Below, piece by piece: positions 52,891 through 61,610 of a DNA stretch of 64,000 nucleotides (its first letter is position 1; every line of letters begins with the position of its first letter). Position numbers and translations under genes: made by a program. This stretch comes from Brotonthovivens ammoniilytica (GTDB lineage: Bacteria > Bacillota > Clostridia > Lachnospirales > Lachnospiraceae), in contig NZ_JAOQJQ010000006.1 in NCBI RefSeq assembly GCF_025566885.1, positions 62,001 through 126,000 of the forward strand, written 5' to 3'. The notes under the pieces were generated by a model that searched no databases, had not been told where the DNA came from, and worked only from the letters and a program-made list of their open reading frames with translations.

Positions 52891-53354
52891 AACTTTTCTA
52901 TCCTTTCCCGCAGCTGCCGGGCCCGGCCATGGCTGCTTCCCCCGGCATTCACACCTATTACGTCAGCTCCCCGTTTCACGATTCCCGGGAAATAAAAATC
53001 ACACTGAATTTTATCTGATGCATTATTAACAATAGCTCCCTCATCGTGTCCGTCCTGACAGATCTTTGCATTCAATTCCCGATTATCTGTAGCGGCCAGC
53101 ACCATATACATCCCTTTACAGCAGTCCGGCTCATAGGGTTTACATAATATATTTATTTGTGACCTGCCAGAAAGCTCCCGGACAGTTTCTGAAATCTCCG
53201 GCGCCACCACTGTTATATCCGCCCCAAACTGAGCCAGCACAGCAATTCTCCGGGCGGCTATGTTTCCGGCCCCTGCCACCAGTATTTTTTTCTTCCACAA
53301 ATCTATAAATAACGGAAAATAGCCGGTTTCCTCCGGTCTTTCATTACTCGTCAT
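52887..53354 (-). CDS. sirC: Precorrin-2 dehydrogenase (SirC/CysG N-terminal type)
   Basis: 155 residues, the short form. It has the NAD site KKILVAGAGNIAARRI, VLAATDNRELNAKI and VNNASDKIQCDFYFPGIVKRG. It oxidises precorrin-2 to sirohydrochlorin. Homologues sometimes also chelate iron. The C-terminal dimerisation part of longer enzymes is missing. It overlaps hemA by 11 bp. Its product is the substrate for the CbiK domain encoded in the divergent operon. Confidence 0.92.
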   Translation of the reverse strand: MTSNERPEETGYFPLFIDLWKKKILVAGAGNIAARRIAVLAQFGADITVVAPEISETVRELSGRSQINILCKPYEPDCCKGMYMVLAATDNRELNAKICQDGHDEGAIVNNASDKIQCDFYFPGIVKRGADVIGVNAGGSSHGRARQLRERIEKL

Positions 53355-54582
53355 ATACTTCTTCCAGTCCTTCCAGACAGTCCAGAAACTCTTCCTTATC
53401 CAGCGAATCCCTGAGACCGAAAATCAACTTCATAATCACCTTGCCAGCCGCTGTATCAATGCTGTTCTTCAGCGCTTTTTTTTGTTCCTCTTCCAGCGGA
53501 AGCCTCCCCAGAACTTTGTGAATCCGAAGATACAAATCTTCCACGGCGCTGGCTTTCACCTCCTGAATCCTTGGAATCATATCTCTTCCCTGAAGCCAGG
53601 AGTAAAACTCTTCCATTTCTTTATCCAGAATCCTTCGGGCCTCATTTACAGACTGCCGGACTTTATCACTCATATCGTTAAGCTTAAAATCATCAATATC
53701 ATACAGCCGTACCCACTCTAGTCCCCCAGCTTTCGGATCAATATCCCGGGGCACCGCCAGATCAATAAGAATCAGCTTTTTTCCTTTGGGCCTTATCTCC
53801 ACCTGCTCTAACAATTCTCTGGTAAGCGTAAAATTTGGACTGGCTGTGGCACTGACCACCAGATCACATTCCGGCAGAAACTCCATCCGTTCTCCGTAAT
53901 TAATTCTAGAACACCCCAGAGGAATATTCACCATTCCGCTGCGGTACTGTCTTACAGTTACCGTTACGTCTGCTCCGGTCTGCTGCAAAGACTGGGCTGC
54001 CAGCTTTCCCATTTCGCCATTTCCAATCACCATACAGGTGGAACGGTCAAAGAGAAATCCCCGCTTTTTCAGCATCAAAATCGCCTGGTCCATAGCAGTC
54101 TCATTGGCTCTGGAAAAAACTACTTTGGTTTTCACTTCCTTGGCCGCCGTGACAGCCTTCCGAAATAATACTTCCAGTACTCCATCTGTTGTAAAATTCT
54201 CTCTGGCCCAGGACAGAGCGTCCTTCACCTGAGAAATAATCTGATCTTCCGCCAGAATCTGGGATTTCAGCCCGCAGGTCAGCCAGAACAAATGCTCGGC
54301 AGCTTCGTGTCCCTGCCGGTATATAAATGCAGATTCATACGCTTCTTTCTCAACCTGTTTCTGCCGGCAGAGCAGCTCCAGCAGATCTTCGTCAAAGGTC
54401 TCCTCTGTGCTGAGCCACAGTTCCATCCGGTTGCAGGTGGATATAATAATACAGCCCATAATCCCCGGCTGTTCCTTTAAATTCAGCATCATTTCTGCAC
54501 TGCTTTTCTTCGTAAATGAGAACAATGCTCTGGTATCAACATCCGCCGTTGTATGGTCAATACCAATCATCTGAATACCCAT
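53344..54582 (-). CDS. hemA: Glutamyl-tRNA reductase
   Basis: 412 residues. The catalytic Cys is in IISTCNRMELW and the NADPH site is VIGNGEMGKLAAQSL; HLFWLTCGLKSQILAEDQIISQVKDA and the C-terminal dimerisation helix are intact. It commits Glu-tRNA to tetrapyrrole synthesis. First gene of the operon; promoter at 54621-54649. Confidence 0.96.
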   Translation of the reverse strand: MGIQMIGIDHTTADVDTRALFSFTKKSSAEMMLNLKEQPGIMGCIIISTCNRMELWLSTEETFDEDLLELLCRQKQVEKEAYESAFIYRQGHEAAEHLFWLTCGLKSQILAEDQIISQVKDALSWARENFTTDGVLEVLFRKAVTAAKEVKTKVVFSRANETAMDQAILMLKKRGFLFDRSTCMVIGNGEMGKLAAQSLQQTGADVTVTVRQYRSGMVNIPLGCSRINYGERMEFLPECDLVVSATASPNFTLTRELLEQVEIRPKGKKLILIDLAVPRDIDPKAGGLEWVRLYDIDDFKLNDMSDKVRQSVNEARRILDKEMEEFYSWLQGRDMIPRIQEVKASAVEDLYLRIHKVLGRLPLEEEQKKALKNSIDTAAGKVIMKLIFGLRDSLDKEEFLDCLEGLEEVYDE

Positions 54583-54620
54583 TTTTTCTCCTCCGTTATT
54601 TCCGTTTCTCGCTAAGGAAT

Positions 54621-54649
54621 ATCATACCGGAGTTTCTTTATTTGTACAA
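54621..54649 (-). promoter_or_regulatory. hemA operon promoter
   Basis: On the minus strand TTGTAC (54644-54649), a 17-nt spacer and TATGAT (54621-54626). It is the only good promoter match upstream of hemA. No cobalamin riboswitch was recognised in 54583-54861. Confidence 0.65.
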
Positions 54650-54772
54650 CCTATTTCCTTTGGCTGTTCTTTTAGGAAAACACCTCCAAAGCTCTTGAAA
54701 ATAAGAGAATTTTTCTCAATTGTGATTTTTTTTATCTTTTTGGCGAATTTTATAGAATTTGCGGGAAAAAAA

Positions 54773-54801
54773 TTGACGCTTCAAAACTCTGCCGTTAGAA
54801 T
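54773..54801 (+). promoter_or_regulatory. cbi operon promoter
   Basis: TTGACG (54773-54778), a 17-nt spacer and TAGAAT (54796-54801). Transcription would begin near 54808, leaving a leader of about 54 nt before the cbiM ATG, too short for a full cobalamin riboswitch. Confidence 0.65.
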
Positions 54802-54861
54802 GTATATCATTGAATGAATACGATTCCTGCGTTTTTTTTACCCCAGGAGAAAGGAAAAATT

Positions 54862-55611
54862 ATGACACTCAGACAAAAAAGAATCGTTATGACTGCCACA
54901 GCCCTGGCCTTTATTTTTGGAATTGCGCCGGCAGCCAGCGCTATGCACATTATGGAAGGATATCTTCCTGCTAAATTCTGCATTTTATGGGGAATTATCT
55001 GTATCCCATTTCTAATTGCCGGCTTTTTTTCTATAAGAAAAACGCTGACCGAGAACCGCAGGACGCTGACCCTGCTTGCAATGGCCGGAGCTTTCGTATT
55101 TGTAATTTCATCCCTTAAGATTCCGTCGGTGACGGGAAGCTGTTCTCACATGACCGGAACCGGACTTGGAGCAATTTTATTCGGCCCTTCTGCAGTCAGC
55201 ATTCTTGGCATTATCGTACTGCTCTTCCAGGCAATTCTGCTGGCACACGGCGGACTTACTACACTGGGAGCAAATACATTTTCCATGGCAATTGCAGGCC
55301 CCTTCCTTTCTTACGGAATTTTTATCCTCTGTCAGAAATGTAAAGTAAACCGCAGACTGTCCGTTTTTTTGGCGGCCTGTCTTGGTGATTTATTTACATA
55401 CTGCATTACCGCCTTCCAGCTGGCAGCGGCATATCCGTCAGAAAGCGGCGGCATAGGCGCATCTGCGGTGAAATTTCTGGGGGTTTTCGCCCCTACCCAG
55501 ATTCCCCTGGCAATTATTGAAGGACTGATTACACTGCTGATTATCATGGCCCTTGAAAACTATGCAAAGCCTGAACTAAAAGCTCTCGGTTATTTAAAGG
55601 AGGCGAAATAA
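54862..55611 (+). CDS. cbiM: Cobalt ECF transporter substrate-specific subunit CbiM
   Basis: About 249 residues from the ATG at 54862 after AGGAGAAAGG; a longer frame from 54814 begins almost at the predicted transcript start. The signal peptide is cleaved after ASA, giving the mature N-terminus MHIMEGYLP, whose Met-His and second His motif bind cobalt in CbiM. Further CbiM segments are SLKIPSVTGSCSHMTGTGLGA and LAHGGLTTLGANTFSMAIAGP. It forms the importer with CbiN, CbiQ and the CbiO domain. Confidence 0.95.
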   Translation: MTLRQKRIVMTATALAFIFGIAPAASAMHIMEGYLPAKFCILWGIICIPFLIAGFFSIRKTLTENRRTLTLLAMAGAFVFVISSLKIPSVTGSCSHMTGTGLGAILFGPSAVSILGIIVLLFQAILLAHGGLTTLGANTFSMAIAGPFLSYGIFILCQKCKVNRRLSVFLAACLGDLFTYCITAFQLAAAYPSESGGIGASAVKFLGVFAPTQIPLAIIEGLITLLIIMALENYAKPELKALGYLKEAK

Positions 55612-55991
55612 TGAATAAATCCAAGCACAATAAAACACTTGCTATTGTCCTTATTATTGCAATTATTCTCATCGCCCTGATTCCTCTTTTCGCATTAAAA
55701 GGAGCTGAATTTGGCGGTTCTGATGACGCCGGCAGCCAGATGGTAAACGAAATCACCGGCGAGGAATATGAACCCTGGTTTACCCCGGTGCTGGAACAGG
55801 CCTTAAACGGAGAGCTTCCAGGAGAGGTGGAAAGTCTCTTTTTCTGCGTACAAACCGGCATCGGCGTTGGCATTGCCGCCTTTGTTATGGGACGCCTGGT
55901 AGAGCGCAAAAAATGGATGAAAGAAGACCAGGAAGAAAAAGCTGACTCTGATCCTAAGTCAAAGCAGCTTCCGCCTGCAAAACAACCGTAA
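55611..55991 (+). CDS. cbiN: Cobalt transport protein CbiN
   Basis: 126 residues. Two membrane helices (about 10-32 and 83-103) flank an extracellular loop with FGGSDDAGSQMVNEITGEEYEPWFTPVLEQ, the CbiN signature. The C-terminal tail is charged and longer than in many CbiN proteins. The start overlaps the end of cbiM (AATAATG). It assists metal loading into CbiM. Confidence 0.92.
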   Translation: MNKSKHNKTLAIVLIIAIILIALIPLFALKGAEFGGSDDAGSQMVNEITGEEYEPWFTPVLEQALNGELPGEVESLFFCVQTGIGVGIAAFVMGRLVERKKWMKEDQEEKADSDPKSKQLPPAKQP

Positions 55992-56000
55992 ATATATCAT

Positions 56001-56030
56001 GGGGGACGGGCTTATAATGTCCGCCCCCCC
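56001..56030 (+). promoter_or_regulatory. GC-rich hairpin between cbiN and cbiQ
   Basis: GGGGGACGG and CCGCCCCCC pair around TTATAAT in the 65-bp gap. There is no T tract, so it is more likely an mRNA-stability or processing hairpin than a terminator. Confidence 0.5.
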
Positions 56031-56056
56031 GTAAATGTAAATAAGGAGAAGTCATT

Positions 56057-56839
56057 TTGCTTCTGATTGATAAATTATGTTACTATTCCAAACTCAGATA
56101 TATCAACGCCGGTGAAAAGTTTCTTTATTCCATCATTACCATCGCCGCCTGTATCATCAGCCGTTCTCTGATTATCGCACTGCTGGTATTTACCGTAAAT
56201 ACAGTTTTAACAGTGGCCATTGCCGGTATTTCAAAAAAACGGTACCGAAATCTGATGCTGATTCCGGTTGCTTTTCTCATCTTAAGTACACTGGCAGTTA
56301 TTGTAAACCTTTCCCGTACACCAATGGATGCCTTTGCCATCCCTGTGGGAAATTTTTATATTACAGGAAGCTTCTCTTCTGTTTTCTTCGGCATACAGCT
56401 GATGGCAACTGCCCTGGCCGCAGTATCCAGTCTCTACTTTTTATCACTGAATACTCCCATGCCGGATATCCTGATGGTGCTTTCAAAGCTTCACTGTCCG
56501 GCTATGATCAGTGAACTGATGCTTCTGATCTACCGTTTTATTTTTGTATTGCTAGAAGCCGCGGTAAGCATTATGATATCCCAGAAATCCAGGCTGGGAT
56601 ACAAAGACTATAAAACCTCGCTGAAATCTTTTGGCTCCATGATCTCTGTTCTTTTTATCAGAGCCATGAAAAGATCCAACGCTTTGTATGACGCCATGGA
56701 ATCCCGCTGCTACGACGGCGCCATCCATGTCCTGAATGAAACTTCTAAACCAAATAAGAAAGAAATCACAGCAATTGTTTTCTTCACTGCAGTTCTTGCT
56801 GTGCTCACCATATTAAAAAAATCGGAACTGATCTGGTAG
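56057..56839 (+). CDS. cbiQ: Energy-coupling factor transmembrane protein CbiQ
   Basis: 260 residues starting at a TTG preceded by AAGGAGAAG. About five or six membrane helices. The coupling motifs for the ATPase are near residue 180-225: the KSRLGYKD region and IRAMKRSNALYDAMESRCYDG, equivalent to the paired Ala-Arg-Gly-type motifs of EcfT/CbiQ. It transmits ATP hydrolysis to CbiM. Confidence 0.93.
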   Translation: MLLIDKLCYYSKLRYINAGEKFLYSIITIAACIISRSLIIALLVFTVNTVLTVAIAGISKKRYRNLMLIPVAFLILSTLAVIVNLSRTPMDAFAIPVGNFYITGSFSSVFFGIQLMATALAAVSSLYFLSLNTPMPDILMVLSKLHCPAMISELMLLIYRFIFVLLEAAVSIMISQKSRLGYKDYKTSLKSFGSMISVLFIRAMKRSNALYDAMESRCYDGAIHVLNETSKPNKKEITAIVFFTAVLAVLTILKKSELIW

Positions 56840-56881
56840 CTTTTCAGACTTTCAAATCAGTCTCCCTAAGAAAGGTTATAT

Positions 56882-58552
56882 ATGAACGATATTATTTTAA
56901 AAGCCGACAATCTTTATTTTTCTTATGATGATGAACAAAGCCACTCTCTAAACGGACTATCACTGGAAATCAAAAAAGGAAAAAAAATTGCCTTTATGGG
57001 AGCCAACGGTTCCGGTAAATCTACATTTTTCCTCTGCTGCAACGGAATCCATAAGCCTTCCCGGGGAACTCTTTATTTTAATGGAAAACCTGTAGATTAT
57101 TCCCGGCAGGGACTTTTGGATTTAAGAAGCAAAGTAGGAATCGTATTTCAGGATCCCGATCATCAGTTATTCTCTGCCAGCGTCTATCAGGAAATTTCCT
57201 TTGGTATTTTAAATCTGGGGGTTTCTGCTGAAGAAGCCCAAGAGGAGGTAGAACAGGTCATTGAACAGTTGGAGATTACCCCATTTCGGCACAAGCCAAC
57301 TCACGCATTAAGCGGGGGACAAAAAAAGCAGGTGTCCATCGCAGACATTCTGGTGATGCATCCGGATATCATTATTCTAGATGAACCTGCCGCTGCCTTA
57401 GACCCCAGACATACATCTATGGTCAATCACATTGTAAACCAGATGACCAGCCAGGGCATTACCGTAATGATGGCAACCCATGACGTTAATTATGCCATGG
57501 AGTGGGCTGATGAAATTGTTTTGTTAAAAGACGGAAAGCTTCTGATGCAGGGCTCCCCGGAAGACGTGTTTTCCAATAAATCCGCCCTGGCATCCACCAA
57601 TCTTGAACAGCCCGCCTGCCTGCAGCTGTTTGACAGCCTGAGCAGTAAGGGTATCCTGAAAATGTCTCTGCCGGTTCCAAAAAATCTGTCTCAGCTAGAA
57701 CACTACATTCAGCAGCTTTCTGCACCTGCTTTTGTCAGCTCCAGACCTCAGAGCAGGCAACCCCGGCAGGCAATTCTTGTTGTAAGCTTTGGGACCAGCT
57801 ACCATGAAACCCGTAAAAAAACCATTGATGCCATCGAACAGGCTATCGGTTCAGCCTTCCCTGAGCACCGCATTTACCGGGCATGGACAAGCAAAATGAT
57901 TATGAAAAAGCTCCTGAAACGGGACGGTATTAAAATTTTTAATGTAAAAGAGGCAATGGCCCAAATGGCAGCTGATGGTATCACAGATGTCATTATTCAG
58001 CCAACCCACGTTATTAACGGTATTGAAAATGAACTTATGATTGAGGACGCTCTCTCCTGTAAGGATAATTTCCACTCCATCCGTTTTGGACCCCCGCTGC
58101 TCACCAGCAGCGAAGACAACGATGCCCTGATTTCTATTATCCACAATGCTTTTTCAGACCTGGCAGACGACGAAGCACTTGTTTTAATGGGACACGGCAC
58201 CACTCATTATGCAAACTCTATTTATGCTGCTATGGACTATACATTCAAGGATAAAGGATATCCTAATATTTTTCTGGGAACAGTGGAAGCATATCCTTCC
58301 ATGGAAACACTGCTGCGTATGGTAAAGGAGCAGCATCCGAAAAAAATAATTCTGACTCCATTTATGATTGTTGCCGGCGATCATGCAGCCAATGATATGG
58401 CCGGTGATGACCCGGATTCCTGGAAATGCCAGTTTATACAGGCAGGCTTTGAAGTGGAATGTGTACTGAAAGGACTTGGTGAATATCCGGAAATCCACAA
58501 TCTTTTTATCCGCCACATTAAACAGGCCATGCAGCAGGAGCCAACCCCATAA
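56882..58552 (+). CDS. cbiO: CbiO-CbiK fusion: cobalt transporter ATPase joined to sirohydrochlorin cobaltochelatase
   Basis: 556 residues. The ABC ATPase domain (1 to about 245) has Walker A GANGSGKST (40-48), Q90, signature LSGGQ (143-147), Walker B IIILDEP (163-169) and H200. A linker of about 45 residues, rich in Ser/Gln/Pro, leads to a CbiK-type anaerobic cobaltochelatase (about 295-552). Key segments are ILVVSFGTSYHETR, IQPTHVINGIENE, LMGHGTTHYAN (His438), GTVEAYP (Glu469) and AGDHAANDM (His501), matching the metal-binding residues of CbiK. The fusion would place cobalt insertion at the inner face of the importer. It is last in cbiMNQ(OK); the stop lies at the edge of a dispersed repeat. 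Confidence 0.95.
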   Translation: MNDIILKADNLYFSYDDEQSHSLNGLSLEIKKGKKIAFMGANGSGKSTFFLCCNGIHKPSRGTLYFNGKPVDYSRQGLLDLRSKVGIVFQDPDHQLFSASVYQEISFGILNLGVSAEEAQEEVEQVIEQLEITPFRHKPTHALSGGQKKQVSIADILVMHPDIIILDEPAAALDPRHTSMVNHIVNQMTSQGITVMMATHDVNYAMEWADEIVLLKDGKLLMQGSPEDVFSNKSALASTNLEQPACLQLFDSLSSKGILKMSLPVPKNLSQLEHYIQQLSAPAFVSSRPQSRQPRQAILVVSFGTSYHETRKKTIDAIEQAIGSAFPEHRIYRAWTSKMIMKKLLKRDGIKIFNVKEAMAQMAADGITDVIIQPTHVINGIENELMIEDALSCKDNFHSIRFGPPLLTSSEDNDALISIIHNAFSDLADDEALVLMGHGTTHYANSIYAAMDYTFKDKGYPNIFLGTVEAYPSMETLLRMVKEQHPKKIILTPFMIVAGDHAANDMAGDDPDSWKCQFIQAGFEVECVLKGLGEYPEIHNLFIRHIKQAMQQEPTP

Positions 58553-58642
58553 ATTCAAGTCTCGCTCTCGCGAGGCTTGGTGCGGGATTGGGGTCAGCTT
58601 TGCTGACAATATTCTATTCCAAATTGCTGCACATCTGATATA
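58552..58642 (+). repeat. Dispersed palindromic repeat, 91-bp copy
   Basis: It opens AAATTCAAGTCTCGCTCTCG, followed by GTCAGC-TTT-GCTGAC, ATATTCTATTCC and GCTGCACATCTGATATA. Same length and nearly same sequence as 32532-32622. It begins at the stop codon of the CbiO-CbiK gene, in the gap between convergent genes. Confidence 0.85.
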
Positions 58643-58657
58643 TCTGCTCTGATTACA

Positions 58658-58701
58658 AAAAACCGCAGATCTGCTTCTTAGCAGATGCCTGCGGCTTTTT
58701 T
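58658..58701. terminator. Bidirectional terminator between cbi and CARF operons
   Basis: CCGCAG (58663-58668) pairs with CTGCGG (58689-58694), with inner CTGC/GCAG pairing. It is flanked by A residues on the left and T residues on the right. It can terminate both convergent transcripts. Confidence 0.85.
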
Positions 58702-58753
58702 GTCGTTTCATTTCTTATTTTCATTTGTGATACTGTCCATTCAAGTCCCGCTC

Positions 58754-59992
58754 TTACAGACAGAAACGTTTTAGTTCCTTGCTGAGCCCGGAAATTGTAA
58801 ACTGATGAGCTTCATTTAAAATATAGATGCCAAGATCTTTGGCCCGTTCTCTCACAAAGCTGAAATTCTGAAGATGTTTTTTCCCATAGTCCGTTAAAAC
58901 CAGAATCTTTCTTGCATAGCCGAATCCATAATGATTGGCCACCACATATAATTTGTACAGCTCATCTACAGACACTGCCCCATTTTTACAGGAAACAAAA
59001 TAAGGAACCAGATGGTGCATCATAATCACATCAATTTCATTGACGGTATTGGTCTGATTGTCATCCAGATGGGGATTTCCGTCCCAGTCCAGATATACGC
59101 TGGCCTTAAGATCCTGAAAATACTTTGTTCCCTCTTCCTCATCCTCCATTTCTTTTGCCGCAAGATATACTGCCAGCTCCAAAACCGTGCCGGATTTTGT
59201 AAGACACTTATGGATATCTGCATTTTTATACGAAAATATATATTGATCCTTTGCGGCCTGAAAGTCTAAAATATATCCTCCCTGCCGCAGCCTTCCAAAC
59301 AGTTCCGTCTCAAAGCATTCCCCGTTTAATTTACTTTCATCTTCCTTTGAAAGACAAATTTTCAAAGATTGCTCCTCACACTGTCCATATTTCTGAATAA
59401 TTTCAAGATTAGAAATCAACGTATTCCAGCCTGTGCAGTCCTGTCTGCACAGGTTCCAAAGCTGATGTACATCACGAACAAACTCCGGTGTCCATGAAAT
59501 TTCCTCAGCGCTGCTTTTGGCAATCCCTGAAGAAAGAATGGTTCCTCCATAAATCTTTACCAGCTCCGGCACAGTCAGTTTCGGCAGCACGCCGTCCCAG
59601 GCATGATTCTCCACTTCATCCATATCTACGTAATTTCCGCTGTTTAAATTAATGCGGTGCAGCTGCACCCGTTCCTTAAACCGCTCATAAACCATACCAA
59701 GAGCCACCATCACGGATTCCTCTCCACCGGTCAGGTTAAATTCACACTGTTCATTCTGATCCAGAATTTCACAGAGAATATCAACCATGGACAGCAGATT
59801 ATTGGGATTCAATGTACGGCTCTCCACCTGGGTTTTCATACCTCTGTCCGATAGCACCTCCCGGCAGTTATCGGCAAACTTTTTCATCTTTTTCCCTTTA
59901 GAGCCCAGGAAGATCACTTTTTCAGGACGCAGGTACAAAATCCCGGCTATATTTTCTAACGCTCTCTCATCATAAAATTCTACCAAAGTCAT
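58754..59992 (-). CDS. CARF-DUF1887 nuclease (Card1/Can2-like)
   Basis: About 412 residues from the ATG at 59992; an in-frame ATG at 60022 is possible, and neither has a strong ribosome site. The N-terminal CARF-like domain (about 1-145) has TLVEFYDERALENI and FNLTGGEESVMVALGM (Thr-Gly-Gly near 88-90, the ligand-loop position). A linker winged-helix region follows, then a PD-(D/E)XK domain: GTVLELAVYLAAKE (Glu272), NEIDVIMM (Asp321) and FVSCKNG (Lys336). Card1/Can2 relatives are activated by cyclic oligoadenylate in type III CRISPR and cut DNA or RNA. No cas gene is visible here, so the activating nucleotide must come from elsewhere. It is the last gene of the operon. Confidence 0.85.
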   Translation of the reverse strand: MTLVEFYDERALENIAGILYLRPEKVIFLGSKGKKMKKFADNCREVLSDRGMKTQVESRTLNPNNLLSMVDILCEILDQNEQCEFNLTGGEESVMVALGMVYERFKERVQLHRINLNSGNYVDMDEVENHAWDGVLPKLTVPELVKIYGGTILSSGIAKSSAEEISWTPEFVRDVHQLWNLCRQDCTGWNTLISNLEIIQKYGQCEEQSLKICLSKEDESKLNGECFETELFGRLRQGGYILDFQAAKDQYIFSYKNADIHKCLTKSGTVLELAVYLAAKEMEDEEEGTKYFQDLKASVYLDWDGNPHLDDNQTNTVNEIDVIMMHHLVPYFVSCKNGAVSVDELYKLYVVANHYGFGYARKILVLTDYGKKHLQNFSFVRERAKDLGIYILNEAHQFTISGLSKELKRFCL

Positions 59993-60011
59993 AATTATCT
60001 GCTCTTTTGTT

Positions 60012-61610
60012 CTACCCTTCATTATAAATTTCGAACATGGTATTATAGGTGTCATCGTCTTTCATCTGCTCTTCCAGAGCCAGATCCGAAAAATCTACCA
60101 GCAGATTATGAAAATGTTTCTGCTTATCTCTTTTTGGCGCATAATCCCAGTTCTGTAGATAATGATAACGCATCCAGCGCAGATGTTCAATCTCACGCAT
60201 TTTGTTTTTTTCTTCATCCGAAAGATTTCTGTAAATTTCTTTCAGAAAATCGCCCTTTTTCACTCCTTTTGGATACGTATAGCCCTCCATCAGAATCTGT
60301 TCCTTCACACACATATGATCCGCCTGTGCAACGTTGGAATACTTGGTAAAATAGTTCATGCTGTTCCAGTCCTGTAAAAAATGAGGACATGAAATACATG
60401 CATTTAAAGTTTTCTGACAGCTTCCTGCTTCCTTTTCCCGGCATCCTCCATATTCGGCCGGAGCATTTCTGATATAAGTAGCGTGGCACATTTTAGCCCG
60501 TATCAGAGTACTTTCCCCAAGAATCATTTCCGGTTCACACATCTGCTCATCCGTGCCATATGGAACAATCTGCATTTTTTCAATATCCCACAATGTTTTC
60601 AAAATCTGCTCATTAAATACCTTTATATATATTTTATTCATTATGAAATATTTGTGCAGTTCATTTAAAATCAGCAGATTGCGCTCTTCCTCATCATAGG
60701 CCAGTATAATCCGGTCCGCCGCCTGAATCAAAGCTTCATCTTCATACCAGAGCTCTTCATGAAAGATAACAGAATCTCTTCCCTCCACCCGGTTTTCTTT
60801 ATCATTTCCCACATTAACAAAGCGAGATAATTTATGATGAAGATGCTGATATTCTTTGCTGTTCCCAAAAATATGGTACTGCAGATCGGATGTAATATCT
60901 CTGACATTCATCAGCAGTCCCTGATTTAAAATTTCCTGTCCGTAATTTCCAAATCCAATAATAACAATTATTTTTTCATCTTTTTGAAGCAGATTTTCCT
61001 TCCAGTATGCACGGCCGCAGTTTTCCGCCAGATTACAGATCTGAAGCCCTTGTTCTTTATAGGAGCCCCGGGCAATACGCTCCGTACACAAATATAATAT
61101 TTTATCAGGATTCCCAAACAGATCTTTTTCATGAACATGAAGATACTGAAACATTTCATAATCCGTATCAAAAATCAGAATCTGCCTGGGTGCCCGAAAA
61201 GAAAGAGGACTTTCAGAAACTACCGCATGTTTTCCGATTTTCTGTCCCACCACCGGAATATATCGGCTGTCCCCGTGAATGGCTGCCGCATCTTTTTTGC
61301 GGACCTTTCTGCGGACCTGCATATTTTTAAACACCGCAGACAGCACCGTAAACAAAACTGCCACTGTCATACAGGGCGCCGCCCACCTTGCAATATTAAT
61401 CAATAGATTTACATCTTCTTTATCTACATTCAGCTGCAATCCATACAGACACAAAGCATCATAAAAACCACTGATCACGCTTCCCCCATATAATAATGAA
61501 AAACCAATTCCTCCAATTACAAAAGGCGAAGCAATGATTCCAAACTTTACTGTTTGACGCAGTCTGCGTTTCCTTTTTTCTGTCATAGCATCACACTTCA
61601 GATCTTCCAT
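60012..61610 (-). CDS. Membrane TrkA_N/RCK-like protein with C-terminal RyR domain
   Basis: 532 residues. Two membrane helices (about 23-45 and 70-95) are followed by a cytoplasmic Rossmann region with ILIFDTDYEMFQYLHVHE and IIVIIGFGNYGQEIL (GxGxxG near 219-224), as in TrkA_N/RCK channel domains. A cluster of four cysteines (390-408, GGCREKEAGSCQKTLNACISC) may bind metal. The end (about 470-530) reads EIEHLRWMRYHYLQNWDYAPKRD and resembles RyR domains. Such TM-TrkA_N-RyR proteins have been predicted as nucleotide-gated effectors in conflict systems. It overlaps the small zinc-finger gene by 20 bp. Confidence 0.7.
   Translation of the reverse strand: MEDLKCDAMTEKRKRRLRQTVKFGIIASPFVIGGIGFSLLYGGSVISGFYDALCLYGLQLNVDKEDVNLLINIARWAAPCMTVAVLFTVLSAVFKNMQVRRKVRKKDAAAIHGDSRYIPVVGQKIGKHAVVSESPLSFRAPRQILIFDTDYEMFQYLHVHEKDLFGNPDKILYLCTERIARGSYKEQGLQICNLAENCGRAYWKENLLQKDEKIIVIIGFGNYGQEILNQGLLMNVRDITSDLQYHIFGNSKEYQHLHHKLSRFVNVGNDKENRVEGRDSVIFHEELWYEDEALIQAADRIILAYDEEERNLLILNELHKYFIMNKIYIKVFNEQILKTLWDIEKMQIVPYGTDEQMCEPEMILGESTLIRAKMCHATYIRNAPAEYGGCREKEAGSCQKTLNACISCPHFLQDWNSMNYFTKYSNVAQADHMCVKEQILMEGYTYPKGVKKGDFLKEIYRNLSDEEKNKMREIEHLRWMRYHYLQNWDYAPKRDKQKHFHNLLVDFSDLALEEQMKDDDTYNTMFEIYNEG

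Noticed and set aside
54583..54861. Cobalamin riboswitch before cbiM or hemA
   Set aside because: No B12-box-like sequence was seen, and the cbiM leader is only about 54 nt by the promoter match.
58734..58760. Possible further copy of the dispersed repeat (ATTCAAGTCCCGCTCT)
   Set aside because: Only about 15 bp match and the hairpin partner arm is absent.
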